Assembly (NCBI RefSeq): GCF_029350975.1
Contig: NZ_JARKMR010000001.1
Location: 1,054,001 to 1,118,000, forward strand
DNA: 64,000 bases
Direction of reading: 5' to 3'
Source of the DNA: Maribacter zhoushanensis
GTDB taxonomy: Bacteria; Bacteroidota; Bacteroidia; Flavobacteriales; Flavobacteriaceae
Shown piece after piece: positions 7,598-15,833 of this stretch. The notes beneath the pieces were generated by a model. The model worked only from the letters and a program-made list of their open reading frames with translations. It was not told the DNA's origin and made no database searches. Each line of letters begins with the position of its first letter. Position 1 is the first letter of the stretch. A program made the position numbers and the translations under genes.

Positions 7598-7956
7598 CTG
7601 TAAATGTTGTTTAAGGTTTGTCAAATTTATTATGTTATTACCTTTTATGAGCATGATTATGGTCATTAGTTTATATTTAAAGTTCATTTGGATATCTAAT
7701 TTAGCTTTTGTGGTATTGTGATTTATTGACGGTAATTTTGCTTTTTTATTAGAACTGGTGATAGTTATTTTATTTTTCAATGTAAAAAGCCAAATTTCTT
7801 TTAAAAACGTCATTTCTTGAAGCTTCTTTTCAAGCTTTGACTATCGTAATTTATAATTAACCGATTAGGTATTGTATAATATTTTTTGTAAGTTTTATCT
7901 TGTTAAAATTATTTAACATTGATTTATTAGAAAAGTTTTCCCAAAAAAGAATTGAT

Positions 7957-8361
7957 ATGAAAGTTGACACTGTTTGTATTATTGACGATGATCCCATTTG
8001 TGTTTATGGCACTAAAATACTTTTGAATCACAATAATTTAGTGAGTGCTAATATTATGGTGTTTGAAGATGGTTTTGAGGCTTTGACCAATTTAAGCTCT
8101 TTCCTGAAAAACGGACAACGAATGCCAGACATAATCCTGTTAGATTTAAATATGCCCATTATGAACGGATGGGAGTTTTTAGATAAATTTCATAAATTAA
8201 CCTTTGTGAATAAACCACAGGTTTTTATTGTTAGTTCTCACTTTGATCAAGCTGAAATTGATAAAGGAAAGAGTTACCCGTTAGTTCGTGACTTTATTTC
8301 AAAACCTTTAATCACTAAAAACTTAAATGAAATTATAGTGATGAGTAAGCAGGCTGTTTAA
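7957..8361 (+). CDS. Orphan response regulator receiver protein (CheY-like)
   Basis: A 134-residue single receiver domain. The acidic pocket is IIDDDP near residue 10, the phosphoacceptor Asp is in ILLDLNMPIMNGWEFL (about residue 70), and the conserved Lys is in FISKPL near the end. There is no output domain, so signalling must go through another protein. This short receiver type is common in Flavobacteria beside or far from PAS-histidine kinases. No kinase gene is adjacent; the nearest in this window is at 39229. I chose ATG 7957 over a TTG 57 bases upstream because KVDTVCIIDDD is the usual family start. Confidence 0.85.
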   Translation: MKVDTVCIIDDDPICVYGTKILLNHNNLVSANIMVFEDGFEALTNLSSFLKNGQRMPDIILLDLNMPIMNGWEFLDKFHKLTFVNKPQVFIVSSHFDQAEIDKGKSYPLVRDFISKPLITKNLNEIIVMSKQAV

Positions 8362-8653
8362 AAACGAAAGCTTGGTTCTTTTTGTAAATAATTTGGAGCT
8401 GTTATCACTTTAAAGCAAAGTTCAAGTGTATGGTTGCAATATTTTTTCTTGGATATAAAGAAAAAATCTACCCTATGATAGTTCTGTATTTATGGAGCAG
8501 GTGGAATACGCTATGGTCTTCCCAAAAGCGTCCACTATGTAAATATAACTGACTGTCTGAATAAAAGGACAGGCGTTTTAAAACAAGAAAGTCCGAACAA
8601 GTAAACTTGTCGGACTTTTTATGTTCTATTCGTAAACTAATTACGCTTAATTG
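8362..8653. other. Intergenic stretch between receiver gene and ssrA
   Basis: About 290 bases. I see only one supported element, the ssrA terminator at 8589-8617. The rest has no credible ORF; short frames here are shadows of the tmRNA 3' end. Confidence 0.6.
8589..8617 (-). terminator. Intrinsic terminator of ssrA
   Basis: On the minus strand the sequence AAGTCCGACAAG-TTTA-CTTGTTCGGACTT forms an 11- to 12-bp stem with one bulge, followed by TCTTG. It lies about 37 bases beyond the mature 3' end of the tmRNA, as expected for its precursor. Confidence 0.75.
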
Positions 8654-9050
8654 TGGAGCCGGAGGGATTCGAACCCTCGTCCAAACAAGCAATTAAAATG
8701 CTTTCTACATGCTTAGAATCTGATTAATTTTCGATGTGTACCTGACCAGAAACCGCCCAATACACACTTATCTTCTTAAGATTTTGGTGGTGTCGCCAAA
8801 GTGAGCGGACACCCTTATGTTGACTTTTCTGGTGCTCCTATAAGAATCGCCATCAACAAGGGCTATTCAGGAACATCTCGCTTCCCTACCTTGTAGGGAC
8901 GAGGCTAATCTTACTATAATTCAGATTAAGCGGCAAGAGCGTAATTATTTTCGCCAATTAAAAGTGTGAAAAATGAGATTAACGAGCTGTTTCCCAGCGC
9001 TCGACATGCTTACATTCCAACTGGTCTCGCTGTCAAAACCGGTCGGCCCC
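8654..9050 (-). ncRNA. ssrA: Transfer-messenger RNA (tmRNA)
   Basis: The 5' end GGGGCCGACCGGTTTTGACAGCG and the 3' T-arm GAGGGTTCGAATCCCTC are the tRNA-like ends. The acceptor stem GGGGCCG pairs with CGGCTCC, with one G-U pair. The tag reading frame at 8926-8955 (minus) encodes GENNYALAA followed by TAA, so released peptides would end in (A)GENNYALAA. The bases after the discriminator A read CAA rather than CCA, so the 3' CCA appears to be added after transcription. tmRNA with SmpB rescues stalled ribosomes and tags the product for proteolysis. Confidence 0.97.
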
Positions 9051-9115
9051 AATATGTAAATGAACTTTAGTGTTAAATTATAGCTTTACATAAAAAGCTA
9101 ATAATTAACGGGCAG

Positions 9116-9123
9116 CAAAGCTA
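9116..9123 (-). promoter_or_regulatory. -7 box upstream of ssrA
   Basis: On the minus strand the sequence is TAGCTTTG, matching TAnnTTTG. It lies about 66 bases before the mature tmRNA 5' end, which implies a leader of about 55-60 nt removed by RNase P. No convincing -33 box is visible. Confidence 0.45.
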
Positions 9124-9216
9124 ACAAAACTTTAGCAACCACTATAATTTTTATTTGGACACTAAGCCAAGTGTTACTAATTGTATAATTTAGTGCAATA
9201 TTTATACCAAACCCAT

Positions 9217-10422
9217 ATGAAGTTCGGAATCATCAGAGAACGTAAGAATCCACCAGACAAGCGTGTTGTTCTATCGCCTAAAGCATGTCAAAAAGTCTTG
9301 AATACACATTCTAAGGCGCAAATTATTGTAGAGCCTTCTCCCATTAGGGCTTATGCAGACTCAGATTATCAAGATCTTGGCATTACGGTTGCAGATGAAA
9401 TGAACGATTGCGAGGTATTACTGGGCGTTAAGGAAGTGCCAATAGATGCGTTGATTCCGAATAAAAAGTACTTTTTCTTTTCTCATACCATTAAAAAGCA
9501 ACCTTATAACAGAGACTTGCTTCGCGCTATTTTAGAGAAGAATATAGAAATGTACGATCATGAGGTTATTACCAATAAACAAGAACAGCGTGTTGTTGCC
9601 TTTGGTAGATATGCTGGTATTGTTGGTGCCTATAACGGATTTCGTGCATACGGGCTTAAATACAATACTTTTCAGTTGCCAAAAGCAAATGATTTACCAG
9701 ATCAGCAAGCTTTAATTAACGAGCTCAAAAAACTTGAACTACCCAATATAAAGGTGTTGCTTACCGGTAGGGGTAGAGTAGGTAATGGATCTAGAGAAAT
9801 GCTAGATGGTATGGGTATGCGCAGGGTGAACGTTACGGAATATTTAGAAGAAACTTTTAATGAGCCGGTGTATTGTCAAATAGATGCGGGCGAATATAAT
9901 AAGCGTATTGATGGTGTTCGTGGTAATAAGGCTAACTTCTTTGCTCATCCAGAAGAATATAAGTCAAACTTTTTTAGGTTTGCCAAGGTGACCGATTTCT
10001 ACATTGCAGGTCATTTCTACGGGCAAGGCGCTCCTTATCTATTTACCAGGGAAGATGCCAAGGACAAAGATTTTAAGATTAGAGTTGTTGCCGATATAAG
10101 CTGTGATATTGACGGGCCGGTAGCTTCTACTATAAAACCATCAACTATTGCAGACCCCATTTATGGATATGAACCAGTAACGGAGTCTGAAACAGAATTT
10201 ACCAATGCTGATGCCATTGCGGTCATGGCAGTAGATAATTTACCGTGCGAGTTGCCTAGAGATGCAAGCGAAGGTTTTGGTGAGGCTTTCATAAAAAATG
10301 TGATTCCTGCTTTCTTCAATGAAGATAAAGACGGAGTTCTTGAGCGAGCACGGATGACACAAAACGGGAAACTGACTGAGCGTTATGCATACTTAAAGGA
10401 TTATGTAGATGGTAAAGAATAA
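9217..10422 (+). CDS. Saccharopine dehydrogenase-type NAD(P)-dependent oxidoreductase
   Basis: A 401-residue enzyme. The N-terminal domain opens with MKFGIIRERKNPPDKRVVLSP, typical of the alanine dehydrogenase/transhydrogenase N-terminal domain. A nucleotide-binding loop LLTGRGRVGNGS (about residue 190) follows, and ADISCDIDGPVAS lies in the C-terminal half, as in LYS1-type saccharopine dehydrogenase (L-lysine forming). It may act in lysine degradation through saccharopine or on a related substrate. I chose ATG 9217; a TTG 36 bases upstream would add a non-family extension. It is convergent with the DUF2809 gene only 14 bases away, with no clear terminator between them. Confidence 0.75.
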   Translation: MKFGIIRERKNPPDKRVVLSPKACQKVLNTHSKAQIIVEPSPIRAYADSDYQDLGITVADEMNDCEVLLGVKEVPIDALIPNKKYFFFSHTIKKQPYNRDLLRAILEKNIEMYDHEVITNKQEQRVVAFGRYAGIVGAYNGFRAYGLKYNTFQLPKANDLPDQQALINELKKLELPNIKVLLTGRGRVGNGSREMLDGMGMRRVNVTEYLEETFNEPVYCQIDAGEYNKRIDGVRGNKANFFAHPEEYKSNFFRFAKVTDFYIAGHFYGQGAPYLFTREDAKDKDFKIRVVADISCDIDGPVASTIKPSTIADPIYGYEPVTESETEFTNADAIAVMAVDNLPCELPRDASEGFGEAFIKNVIPAFFNEDKDGVLERARMTQNGKLTERYAYLKDYVDGKE

Positions 10423-10436
10423 AGATTGATTTTATT

Positions 10437-10829
10437 TTAGTTTATAGGGTTTTTTAATAGAAAACGGTTTTTAATTTCTAGACAGGTAACGGTAAGTATA
10501 CCTAAGGTGTATGCCAATAAATCTTGAATGCTAAAATAATTTCCGAAGATTAGATTCGCCCATTTAGAATGCTGTAGTCCAAAGTAACTAAGCATGTTCG
10601 TTAGCTGTAAAAACTCTATCACATATGCTATAAGTAAGGTAACAATACCGATGGCTATATCATTTGCCTTTACGAAGGATTTAAAAAAGAAAAACATCAA
10701 AATAACCACTAGATAGTCTCCGAAAGTGTGTCTAATAAATCCTGATTTTAAGAATATGGCAATTAAAATTTCTATTACTAGCAGTACTAGAAAGTAAATA
10801 AAATAGATGCGGCGGAATTTAAGTTTCAT
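10437..10829 (-). CDS. DUF2809 membrane protein
   Basis: A 130-residue protein with four predicted membrane helices. The conserved features are FGDYLVVILMFFFFKSF in the first half and AYVIEFLQL followed by the Gly/Asn-rich loop GNYFSIQDLLAYTLG in the second, as in DUF2809 proteins. Function unknown. It is the last gene of a minus-strand run, 12 bases after the previous stop, so it is likely co-transcribed with the two membrane-protein genes upstream. Confidence 0.75.
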   Translation of the reverse strand: MKLKFRRIYFIYFLVLLVIEILIAIFLKSGFIRHTFGDYLVVILMFFFFKSFVKANDIAIGIVTLLIAYVIEFLQLTNMLSYFGLQHSKWANLIFGNYFSIQDLLAYTLGILTVTCLEIKNRFLLKNPIN

Positions 10830-10841
10830 TTGTATTAATAT

Positions 10842-11138
10842 TTAAGCGGTTCTAAAATATAGGAATAGCAAACTCATTGGGAAATTCAGAATTAGTAAGG
10901 TAAAAGCCATGGTATGCTCATGTAAATCTTTTGAATACTTGAATACATTTACCAATAATATGACTAAGGCAATGCAAGTAATGAGGATATAACACAGAAA
11001 TAGTATAAGACCGACAAAGGCGACAATTTCAGTTTCTGGCATTAAGGTTATACACATTAGAAATGTAGAGAGCAGAAAATATATAGTGACTACTCTCACA
11101 ATTCTACGGTTCCATTTATGTTTAAATAATGCTATCAT
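10842..11138 (-). CDS. Small membrane protein of unknown function
   Basis: A 98-residue protein with a basic N-terminus (FKHKWNRRIVR) and three hydrophobic segments at about 17-35, 40-65 and 77-95. I recognise no family. Its ATG overlaps the stop of the DUF4173 gene by 4 bases, so the two are translationally coupled and very likely act together. Confidence 0.65.
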   Translation of the reverse strand: MIALFKHKWNRRIVRVVTIYFLLSTFLMCITLMPETEIVAFVGLILFLCYILITCIALVILLVNVFKYSKDLHEHTMAFTLLILNFPMSLLFLYFRTA

Positions 11139-12535
11139 TTTAAATCATTTTGAACCAACTGAACTAAGGTATATTCTTGCCATGTTTTTTCCGATTGTAG
11201 GGTTTTGTATGCTTTGTATTTATCTTGAATACTGATTTTAAGGTCGTAGTTTACATTCTTCTCTTTCGCATACTGGTACAATTGAATGCTATTGGTATCA
11301 CCTAAATCTATGAGGTAATGCATATCTGGTTTTTCAAGAGTGTTTAAATTATAATGGGTAATCGCTCTATCCCAAGGTATGGCTGCACTGATTATTAAAA
11401 ATGTAAATACTGTTGCAATGTTGGTGCGTACCAAATAGATAAAACTTTTTATCTCTGTCACTTTTATATATGCGGTTATTAAACCTGTTAGCGTAAGAAG
11501 AAGATATACGAATACACCGATACGTTTGTAAGTAAGACCTAGAGCTTCAACATATGTGAAATTTTTGAATGAAGTAAATACTATAAGTATAATGTTCAAC
11601 GATATCCAGATATAGGTTAATGTTTTTATTTGCTGGTTATTCTTGTAGAAATTAAGGTTGCCTCTAAAAAAGTAGAGAATTAGTATAATAGCCAAGACGA
11701 TAGAAAACATAAGGGCATAAACACCTTGGTGTACAGATGCCGAATATTCCGCATTAGAAATATCGGTTTTTTGAAAAATGTAGATTCCGTCTGTCACTAA
11801 AAAGAAGACCAGAAGAAAATTTAGGGCTATTAAAATGATTGACCCTAAGGTATGTTCATTTTCTAGCTGTTTTTTTTGCCCTATGATTTCTATTTCGGTA
11901 GGAGTTTCTAATTGGTTTTTTTGCGAAAGGTCTGTAGCTACAAGTTCTTGTGCATCTAACGGACGTAAAATATTTAGAAATAAGACGTAGCCAATACATG
12001 TAAAGAACACCCAAGGGATACTTATAAAATCAAAGCTGATTTGATCGATAAGGTTCCCAAAAACGGGATTGGCATTTTTATACAACGCAGTAAATAAAAT
12101 AAGCAATACCACTGCGAAGAATCCACCTTTTAAACGGTTTAATAATTTGGGCGAAGTTTCTTTTTTTGTTGTGTTTTCTTCAACAGCGTTTTGCTTTTGA
12201 ATAAAATTGGCAACAGAAGCGATAAAGAGGTTAATAAACCCTAATAGCCAAGTAAGGTACAAAGATGTCTTGCCTGAAATTGATTTACCTACATAAACCA
12301 TTAATGCCATAAAATGGACAAATACGGTAAACCCTGTTGGGTTGATAAATATAAAAACGGAGGTTAAAACATAGGTTAAGGCGTAGACCCAAGAAACGGA
12401 ACGTGTACCTTTCAGTGTAGAGATTAATACGACTACTAAAATAGATATTAAGAATAAATTTAGTCCAAAGCTTTTACTGTAGAATAGTAGGCTAAAGGCT
12501 AATGCGGATAAGATAGATTTTATGTGAACATTCAT
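11135..12535 (-). CDS. DUF4173 polytopic membrane protein
   Basis: A 466-residue membrane protein with about 11-12 hydrophobic segments and a soluble C-terminal tail (about 395-466). The segment YSASVHQGVYALMFSIVLAI and the later GLTYKRIGVFVYLLL are the recognisable DUF4173 motifs. A polar cytoplasmic loop at about 195-225 is rich in Glu and Gln. The function of DUF4173 is not known. It overlaps the downstream small membrane gene by 4 bases, and begins about 117 bases after the Coq4-like gene on the same strand. Confidence 0.8.
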   Translation of the reverse strand: MNVHIKSILSALAFSLLFYSKSFGLNLFLISILVVVLISTLKGTRSVSWVYALTYVLTSVFIFINPTGFTVFVHFMALMVYVGKSISGKTSLYLTWLLGFINLFIASVANFIQKQNAVEENTTKKETSPKLLNRLKGGFFAVVLLILFTALYKNANPVFGNLIDQISFDFISIPWVFFTCIGYVLFLNILRPLDAQELVATDLSQKNQLETPTEIEIIGQKKQLENEHTLGSIILIALNFLLVFFLVTDGIYIFQKTDISNAEYSASVHQGVYALMFSIVLAIILILYFFRGNLNFYKNNQQIKTLTYIWISLNIILIVFTSFKNFTYVEALGLTYKRIGVFVYLLLTLTGLITAYIKVTEIKSFIYLVRTNIATVFTFLIISAAIPWDRAITHYNLNTLEKPDMHYLIDLGDTNSIQLYQYAKEKNVNYDLKISIQDKYKAYKTLQSEKTWQEYTLVQLVQNDLK

Positions 12536-12652
12536 AATATGAAGTTTAATTGATTAATAATGATTTAATTTTCACTAAGGTTAGAAGGATATAAAACCCT
12601 GTAATTAGTTGTATGGTTGAGTATATTTTTTTGATTTTAGAGATGTAATAAT

Positions 12653-13114
12653 TCATATGTTTTTTGAAATTAAAAATGTGGATTTAATTCGTTCTATAGG
12701 CTGATGCAGTAGTTTTTGAAAATTTAATTGATGAAAGGGTAGGGCAGATCTTCCGCATTTGTATTTAGATTTGAAATACTGCCAATAATCAGGATATAGA
12801 ATAGTGCCAATACAGATTACCGTAAACAGGTAAATACTTCTTTTTCCATTACCTAATAAATAGAATTGCATGCTTATTTCATCTGGTACGGAAATACCAG
12901 TATCTGTGAGTACATGAAAAACATCATGGCTTTCAAGCTTCTCTTGTAATTGAAAGCTATTCTCGGTAAGGAATTGACCCATGTGATAACCAAGAGAGTT
13001 ACTTGGGTAGCGCTTTAAGTCATTGGCATTAAACTGCCAAGCTTCATTATTCTTGAAATACTGATAGGGTGCTACGCTCCAATCATATAATTTTTCTAAA
13101 ATGGCTGCTCTCAT
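12653..13114 (-). CDS. Coq4 family protein
   Basis: A 153-residue soluble protein. The metal motif HDxxHx11E of Coq4 is complete: His63, Asp64, His67 and Glu79 in HDVFHVLTDTGISVPDE. The C-terminal part carries the RSALPFHQLNFQKLLHQP stretch, also Coq4-like. In ubiquinone-making organisms Coq4 acts late in ring modification (reported as oxidative decarboxylation at C1). Bacteroidetes make menaquinone, so the substrate here is probably different. It lies downstream of a winged-helix regulator gene and has a 17-bp palindrome 20 bases before its ATG. Confidence 0.75.
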   Translation of the reverse strand: MRAAILEKLYDWSVAPYQYFKNNEAWQFNANDLKRYPSNSLGYHMGQFLTENSFQLQEKLESHDVFHVLTDTGISVPDEISMQFYLLGNGKRSIYLFTVICIGTILYPDYWQYFKSKYKCGRSALPFHQLNFQKLLHQPIERIKSTFLISKNI

Positions 13115-13133
13115 GTTTTATAATTTTAAAAGT

Positions 13134-13150
13134 ACTTTGAATTTCAAAGT
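13134..13150. promoter_or_regulatory. Operator palindrome upstream of the Coq4-like gene
   Basis: ACTTTGAA-T-TTCAAAGT, a perfect 8-bp inverted repeat. It is nearly identical to the site at 14126-14142. Its distal half overlaps a near-consensus -7 box (TTACTTTG on the minus strand, 13145-13152), so a protein bound here would block the promoter of the Coq4-like gene. The winged-helix protein encoded at 13170-13460 is the obvious candidate binder. Confidence 0.65.
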
Positions 13151-13169
13151 AAAAGAATAAAAAAATATA

Positions 13170-13460
13170 TTATTTGCCTATTAGCTTTTCTAAAGCATTA
13201 ATGTGTTTTTTGAACTGTGCCTTGCCAAGTTTAGTTGCTGAATAACGCGTGTTGGGCTTTCTGCCAATAAATGACTTTTCTACTTTTATATATTCTTCTT
13301 TTTCAAGGGCTTTGGTGTGGCTGGCTAAATTACCATCTGTTGCGCCAAGCAGTTCTTTCAGCATCTTAAAGTCGGCATAATCGTTGACCATTAGAATGGA
13401 CATAATGCCCAAACGTATTCGGTGGTCAAAAGCTTTGTTTATGTTATCAATTAAACTCAT
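13170..13460 (-). CDS. Winged-helix transcriptional regulator
   Basis: A 96-residue protein that is a single winged-helix DNA-binding domain (PF13601-like). The first helix begins FDHRIRLGIMSILM; the recognition region is LLGATDGNLASHTKALEKEEYIKVEKSF, followed by the wing GRKPNTRYSATKLG and a C-terminal helix likely for dimerisation. There is no ligand domain. It sits 21 bases after the membrane protein gene at 13482 and before the Coq4-like gene, and each of those two genes is preceded by the same palindrome, so it probably autoregulates the cluster. Confidence 0.8.
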   Translation of the reverse strand: MSLIDNINKAFDHRIRLGIMSILMVNDYADFKMLKELLGATDGNLASHTKALEKEEYIKVEKSFIGRKPNTRYSATKLGKAQFKKHINALEKLIGK

Positions 13461-13481
13461 ACAGCTGTAGCTAGGCTAATA

Positions 13482-14117
13482 TTAATTTCTATCGTACTTG
13501 TAATACATTAAAGAACCGTAGAGAATATGGCAAACGCCAAATCCTAAAGCCCAAAAATACAATCCATATCCTATAAATTGAGTACTAACTAATCCTATTC
13601 CTATAAATGCTAAACCCATATAGCGAACATCGCCCATGGTGTACTTGCTTGCGTTTACACAAGCCAAACCGTAAAAAATTAAGGTTGCAGGAGCAACTAG
13701 ACCTGCTGCGCCTTGTTGCATAAGTACTAAGCAAAAAATTCCGCCAACTATCAATGGTATGGCAAAGTTGAATACTAGTCGTTTACTGGTACTGTCCCAA
13801 ATTTTCTCGCCGCTTTTTTTAGACTTCTTTAGGGTCATGATGAATCCTGTTATTACCGCAGCAACCAGCACTGCAATGGCAATTAAAGTTAAATCACTAA
13901 CAACACTGGAACCTGATAGAGATGAAGACCTACCAGAAAAGTTTTCGTAATTGGCAGCTGAGGTATCTTTTAGTTTTACATAAGCAAAACCAGCTCCGAT
14001 CAAAGCATAGATCCCGGCAAGTACACCTGAGAGTCCGCTTAGGGAAATAAACCGTGAAGAACGATTCATTATATTCTTAATTTCAGTAATGTCGTTTAGA
14101 TACTTATTCGTCTCCAT
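13482..14117 (-). CDS. Membrane protein co-transcribed with the winged-helix regulator
   Basis: A 211-residue protein with a short cytoplasmic N-terminus (NKYLNDITEIKNIMNRSSRF), then about six hydrophobic segments. A Ser-rich extracytoplasmic loop at about 60-72 (SGRSSSLSGSS) separates the first helices. I recognise no named family, although small membrane proteins of this kind often sit next to this type of regulator in Bacteroidetes. It is the first gene of the run, directly downstream of an operator that overlaps its -7 box. Confidence 0.65.
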   Translation of the reverse strand: METNKYLNDITEIKNIMNRSSRFISLSGLSGVLAGIYALIGAGFAYVKLKDTSAANYENFSGRSSSLSGSSVVSDLTLIAIAVLVAAVITGFIMTLKKSKKSGEKIWDSTSKRLVFNFAIPLIVGGIFCLVLMQQGAAGLVAPATLIFYGLACVNASKYTMGDVRYMGLAFIGIGLVSTQFIGYGLYFWALGFGVCHILYGSLMYYKYDRN

Positions 14118-14125
14118 ATTAAAGT

Positions 14126-14142
14126 ACTTTGAAATACAAAGT
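14126..14142. promoter_or_regulatory. Operator palindrome at the head of the winged-helix cluster
   Basis: ACTTTGAA-A-TACAAAGT, an inverted repeat with one mismatch, 9 bases upstream of the ATG at 14117. It matches the site at 13134-13150 at 15 of 17 positions and overlaps the -7 box TAACTTTG (minus, 14137-14144). Both facts point to an autoregulatory operator for the winged-helix protein. Confidence 0.7.
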
Positions 14143-14144
14143 TA
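14137..14144 (-). promoter_or_regulatory. -7 promoter box of the winged-helix cluster
   Basis: TAACTTTG on the minus strand, a perfect TAnnTTTG match. A TTTG lies at 14167-14170, 22 bases upstream, slightly more than the usual 19. The expected transcription start is about 14130, giving a very short leader before the ATG at 14117. Confidence 0.5.
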
Positions 14145-14354
14145 AATTAAATATTTGAAATTATAACAAAGTATAGTCATAAAAGTGCAGTAAGTCTCCT
14201 TGATTAGAAATATGGTTTAGCCATGAAAGTACCATTCTAGCTATAGATATCGGTCTTAAAATTCAATAGAAATAATTATTTTTTTCGGAGTAATTAATGA
14301 GTCTATGACCTTAGAAACTGACCAATTTTATGAAAAAAAGTGTTTAAGTGTGCT

Positions 14355-15260
14355 TTAATTGATTAATGAAACTCCTAAGCCGAAAGTGGTTTGCCTATGG
14401 TTATAATCAATTAGGGTTTCACCATAACCATCAAACAATTGAAAATGACCGTTAAAATTTTCGAAAATAGGAAAAGACCAGTTCAGCTGTATGCTACCGC
14501 GACTTTTATCTCCTAGATTTAAAGAATGTCTAACAATGGCTCTAAAACGTTGTCTGCCCCAGTCATAACTTATGTCAGCTTCGCCACGACCAATAAAATC
14601 AGATATATTTTCATTGTCATCGATCTTACTTCCAATGCGTATCCACGGTTTTAGTGTTACCTGCCAGTTTCCTTTTTCAAATGCGGCATGAAAAGCAATA
14701 CGGTTCCAACTTCTAGAAATAGGATCAGACTGGCCGTTAGATTCATGAATAATAGCCGCACCTACCATTTTTGTTTCAAAGCCCAATATTGGAAACTTAA
14801 CGGGAAAGTTTGCTATGATTTCTGGCTTATAATTTAATTCACGAAAAGGTCTTGAACGTTCAGAATTATATATCTGCCAGTATGCCGTCTGTGAATAGCC
14901 CATCCATAAATCCATACGTCCGTCAAACATGCCATGAAAGATTTTGGTTTTAAGGCTAATCTGAAATTTTGACTCTACCGCATTAAGGCTGCTAGGTTCG
15001 TCTAAAACCTTATCTGAATTTTCTGCTTGCGGAAATTCATTGGGATTGGTAGAAAATTTTGCGGCAGTTATGTATATGGGTTTATATGAAGTTAGAATGA
15101 ACGTTCCTCTTTGATGCTCATCATCTAGCTCCCATAATTCGCTTAAACTTTTACTATTGTTAAAATACCAATTATGATCATGATCGTCTTGAGAGAAAGA
15201 CGAATGGCAGTAACATAGTATTAATGTGATTATTAAAACAGTAGTTGTCTTTTTAAACAT
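14355..15260 (-). CDS. pldA: Outer-membrane phospholipase A
   Basis: A 301-residue outer-membrane beta-barrel enzyme that hydrolyses acyl chains of phospholipids in the outer leaflet. A signal peptide (about 23 residues, ending SSFSQ) is followed by the barrel. The catalytic motif HESNGQ and the strand RSWNR give His172, Ser174 and Asn186. The Ser-Asn spacing of 12 equals that of E. coli OmpLA (Ser144, Asn156). The C-terminal YGETLIDYN stretch is also conserved in the family. It is monocistronic, with a possible -7 box (TAATTTTG, minus strand) at 15280-15287, about 20 bases before the ATG. Confidence 0.9.
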   Translation of the reverse strand: MFKKTTTVLIITLILCYCHSSFSQDDHDHNWYFNNSKSLSELWELDDEHQRGTFILTSYKPIYITAAKFSTNPNEFPQAENSDKVLDEPSSLNAVESKFQISLKTKIFHGMFDGRMDLWMGYSQTAYWQIYNSERSRPFRELNYKPEIIANFPVKFPILGFETKMVGAAIIHESNGQSDPISRSWNRIAFHAAFEKGNWQVTLKPWIRIGSKIDDNENISDFIGRGEADISYDWGRQRFRAIVRHSLNLGDKSRGSIQLNWSFPIFENFNGHFQLFDGYGETLIDYNHRQTTFGLGVSLIN

Positions 15261-15347
15261 TGATAAGTTATAAATGTGTCAAAATTATATATTTAAATAC
15301 ATATTAGTAAATGTATTCGTATCTTAATTAACGCAATTAAATTGATT

Positions 15348-15728
15348 ATGAAACCAGCAGAGGACTATATTTTTAACCAACCGGAACCGTACAGGGGCAT
15401 TTTAATGCATTTGCAAATGATGATCGAGACCACATTGCCAGAGGTTGAGCTGAAATTTAAATGGAATATTCCTTGTTTTTATATTGGTAAATCGCCCATT
15501 TGCTATCTGAACGCATCGCACAAAAAGAAGTTTGTGGATATCGCTTTTTGGAACTCTGCCCACCTTACAAAACATTTAAACGTACTTATTTCTGAAAACA
15601 GAAAAGTAGTACGTTCATTGCGATACGCTACACTAGAAGATATCGATAATGATATTCTAGTAGATGTTTTACAAGATGCTTATGCTGTTCGTAAAAATGG
15701 ATTTTATAAGCAGAAGGACTTACTTTGA
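15348..15728 (+). CDS. DUF1801 domain protein
   Basis: A 126-residue soluble protein of the DUF1801 (YdhG-like) fold: MKPAEDYIFNQPEPYRGIL, then EVELKFKWNIPCFYIGKSPICYLN with the FVDIAFWNSAHL strand and the C-terminal helix LVDVLQDAYAVRK. The fold resembles the iron-chaperone frataxin-like superfamily, but function is not established. The ATG at 15348 is preferred to a TTG 6 bases upstream. It stands alone, diverging from pldA. Confidence 0.8.
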   Translation: MKPAEDYIFNQPEPYRGILMHLQMMIETTLPEVELKFKWNIPCFYIGKSPICYLNASHKKKFVDIAFWNSAHLTKHLNVLISENRKVVRSLRYATLEDIDNDILVDVLQDAYAVRKNGFYKQKDLL

Positions 15729-15833
15729 TTGCAAATGTTTGTAATCCCTGAATTTTCTGTTTGTTACTAAAGTATTAAAAAGAAAATAGTAGTAGAATAA
15801 TTGATGCCAGTTTTAATTAATTCATCTTGTTTT

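Noticed and set aside
8362-8580. A remnant GIY-YIG gene next to ssrA, as seen in other Bacteroidetes
   Set aside because: No frame here gives a GIY-YIG motif or a start with family similarity.
8468-8692. A 74-residue open frame on the minus strand with a PAPQL-like motif
   Set aside because: It covers the 3' end of the tmRNA; LVWTRVRIPPAPQL is the well-known translation of a tRNA-like T-arm and not a protein.
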